Below, in pieces: positions 4,374 to 5,849 of a stretch of 5,849 nt of DNA. The stretch is from Lachnospiraceae bacterium UBA1778 (GTDB lineage Bacteria > Bacillota > Clostridia > Lachnospirales > Lachnospiraceae). A model generated the notes under the pieces. The model was not told the DNA's origin. It was given only the letters and a program-made list of their open reading frames with translations, and did not search any database. Positions within the stretch are counted from its first letter, which is position 1; the number at the start of each line of letters is the position of its first letter. The translations under genes and the position numbers were made by a program. The stretch lies in assembly GCA_002315255.1 (NCBI GenBank), contig DCGM01000041.1, positions 1,127-6,975 on the forward strand, in the 5' to 3' direction.

Positions 4374-5849
4374 ACGTCTATAAGACACAGGATGTCCGCA
4401 ATATTGTCCTTTTAGGACACGGCAGCTGCGGTAAGACGACGCTTGCAGAGGGCATGGCTCTCATTTCGGGAATCATCTCCCGTATGGGCAATATCGGCGC
4501 TGGATCTACGATCAGCGATTTCGACAAAGAGGAACAGAAGCGCGGTTTCTCCATTTCCGCATCCGTCATCGCATTGGAATGGAACGGAAAAAAGATTAAC
4601 GTAATTGACACCCCAGGTTATTTCGACTTTGTTACCGAAGCAGAGCAGGGCGTTTCTGCAGCGGACGGCGCGATCATCGTCGTGTCCGGCAAAGACGGCG
4701 TTCAGACCGGTACCATCAAGGCGTGGGAACTTTGCGAGAAGTACAATGTTCCGCGTATGATCTTCGTTACCGACATGGACCTCGCAGACGCGAACTTTGA
4801 CAAGGTTGTCGAAGAACTTAAAGATAAATTCGGTCAGAAGATCGCTCCGGTCGCAGTTCCGATCCGCGAAGGCGAGAAGATGACCGGTTATGTGAACGTT
4901 GTTAAGGGCATTGCACGCAAGTTCGTCGACGGCGGCAAGGTTCAGGATATCCCGATGCCGGATTCTGCAAAGGATTCCTTCGAAATCTGCCATAACGACC
5001 TGATGGAAGCTGTCGCTGAAACGAGCGAAGAGTTCATGGAGCGGTTCTTCGAAGGTGAAGAGTTCACCGCAGAAGAAATCAGCGATGCGCTTCACACGAG
5101 CGTTTCCGCAGCTGAGATGGCTCCGGTTTATGTCGGTGTCGGCGTTACCGCCAGCGGTGTCTTCATGCTCCTGAACGACATTATCGAGTACATCCCGAAC
5201 CCGGGCAAGATCGCTTGCAAGGGCGCGCTCGAGGATGGCGGCGAATTCGAAGCGAACTATGATGATGCGAAGGCGAAATCGGCTTATATCTTTAAGACGA
5301 TGGTCGACCCGTTCATCGGTAAATATTCCATGATCAAAGTGAAGTCCGGCGTTTTAAAGACGGATGACACCTTAATCAACCAGCGTACTCAGAAGGCGGA
5401 GCGTATCGGTAAGCTCTATCTCCTTCAGGGCAATAAGACCGTCGAAGTTCCGGAAATCCATTCGGGCGACATCGGCGCATTGGCGAAGCTCGACGATGCG
5501 AAGACCGGCGATACCTACGCTGAAAAAGGAACTCCGGTTTCTTATCCGATTCCGGAATTCACGAAGCCGTATACCTATATGCGTTACGTCGTTCCGAACA
5601 AGGGCGAGGATGACAAGGCTTCTGCAGCACTCACCAGACTGACCGCTGAGGATGTTTCCTTAAAGGTTGTCAATGACTCTGCGAACAGCCAGATGCTCCT
5701 CTATGCAGTCGGCGATCAGGCATTAGACGTAGCGAAGAGCAAACTCTTAAGCCGTTACAAAGTTGAAATCCAGCTCGAAGAGCCGAGAGTCGCATTCAAG
5801 GAAACCATCACGAAGGAATCCGACGTTCAGGGTAAGCATAAGAAGCAGT
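4370..5849 (+). CDS. fusA: Elongation factor G family GTPase (divergent EF-G-like), 3'-truncated
   Basis: The visible 493 residues of a translational GTPase (family length about 690) end within domain IV at GKHKKQ, just before the usual SGG-GQ loop. The protein should act on the ribosome in translocation or a related step. The P-loop is GHGSCGKTT (16-24), switch I region FDKEEQKRGFSIS (51-63), switch II DTPGYFDF (80-87) and the G4 position TDMD (134-137). Domain II spans about 300-390, domain III about 398-460, and domain IV starts near YKVEIQLEEPRVAFKETI (463-480). Canonical EF-G has AHIDAGKTT, DTPGHVDF and NKMD, so this belongs to the divergent EF-G-like branch common in Clostridia. The symbol is used in the family sense: the ribosomal-protein neighbours (rpsL, rpsG, tuf) of classical fusA are absent. 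Codon use leans to CGT, GTT and GGT, unlike the CGG-rich ECF genes, suggesting high expression. It has its own promoter at 4274. Confidence 0.92.
   Translation, partial: MNVYKTQDVRNIVLLGHGSCGKTTLAEGMALISGIISRMGNIGAGSTISDFDKEEQKRGFSISASVIALEWNGKKINVIDTPGYFDFVTEAEQGVSAADGAIIVVSGKDGVQTGTIKAWELCEKYNVPRMIFVTDMDLADANFDKVVEELKDKFGQKIAPVAVPIREGEKMTGYVNVVKGIARKFVDGGKVQDIPMPDSAKDSFEICHNDLMEAVAETSEEFMERFFEGEEFTAEEISDALHTSVSAAEMAPVYVGVGVTASGVFMLLNDIIEYIPNPGKIACKGALEDGGEFEANYDDAKAKSAYIFKTMVDPFIGKYSMIKVKSGVLKTDDTLINQRTQKAERIGKLYLLQGNKTVEVPEIHSGDIGALAKLDDAKTGDTYAEKGTPVSYPIPEFTKPYTYMRYVVPNKGEDDKASAALTRLTAEDVSLKVVNDSANSQMLLYAVGDQALDVAKSKLLSRYKVEIQLEEPRVAFKETITKESDVQGKHKKQ

Noticed and set aside
4412..5095. 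Long open frame on the - strand opposite the EF-G-like gene
   Set aside because: It is antisense to a clearly conserved GTPase domain. Its translation has no recognisable motif and there is no ribosome site, so it is a by-product of codon bias in the real gene.

Overview
The window looks like chromosomal DNA of a moderately GC-rich Clostridia-type Firmicute. Three things point there: tightly packed genes with purine-rich Shine-Dalgarno sites and ATGA stop/start overlaps, a Firmicutes-style dedicated ECF vitamin transporter with a DUF4430 (transcobalamin-like C-terminal) partner, and a divergent EF-G paralogue of the type common in Clostridia. All genes are on the + strand. I see no tRNA, rRNA, CRISPR array, insertion sequence or phage gene.

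Bases 3-4160 form one operon whose start lies outside the window. In order it encodes: (1) the C-terminal 279 residues of a membrane protein, with an acidic Gly/Pro-rich repeat linker, two transmembrane helices and a DUF4430 domain; (2) an EcfT transmembrane coupling protein; (3) one 596-residue protein carrying both ATPase domains (EcfA and EcfA' fused); and (4) an ECF substrate-binding S component. The genes overlap by 4, 28 and 4 bases, so they should be co-transcribed and translationally coupled. Together they make a complete, self-contained (group I) ECF importer. DUF4430 is the family of the beta domain of transcobalamin and intrinsic factor, so cobalamin or a related corrinoid is the best substrate guess. 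The surface-exposed DUF4430 protein may capture ligand and pass it to the S component. This substrate assignment is inference; no corrinoid-binding residue or riboswitch is visible here.

Bases 4161-4369 are intergenic. They hold a long imperfect hairpin (4188-4247) that may end the ECF transcript but lacks a U-tract, a near-ideal sigma-A promoter with an extended -10 (4274-4302), and a possible 9-codon leader ORF with its own Shine-Dalgarno (4344-4373). The stop of that ORF overlaps the next start codon.

From 4370 to the window end runs an elongation-factor-G-like GTPase, cut off at the start of domain IV after 493 residues. Its P-loop, switch II and NKxD positions all differ from canonical EF-G. 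Its codon choice (more CGT, GTT and GGT) differs from the ECF genes and suggests higher expression. It is probably a separate transcription unit.

The observations most worth a second look are the DUF4430/two-helix/linker architecture attached to an ECF operon, the altered EF-G G4 motif (TDMD), the leader ORF before it, the AIG coupling motif in EcfT, and a set of short in-frame tandem duplications confined to the transporter genes.
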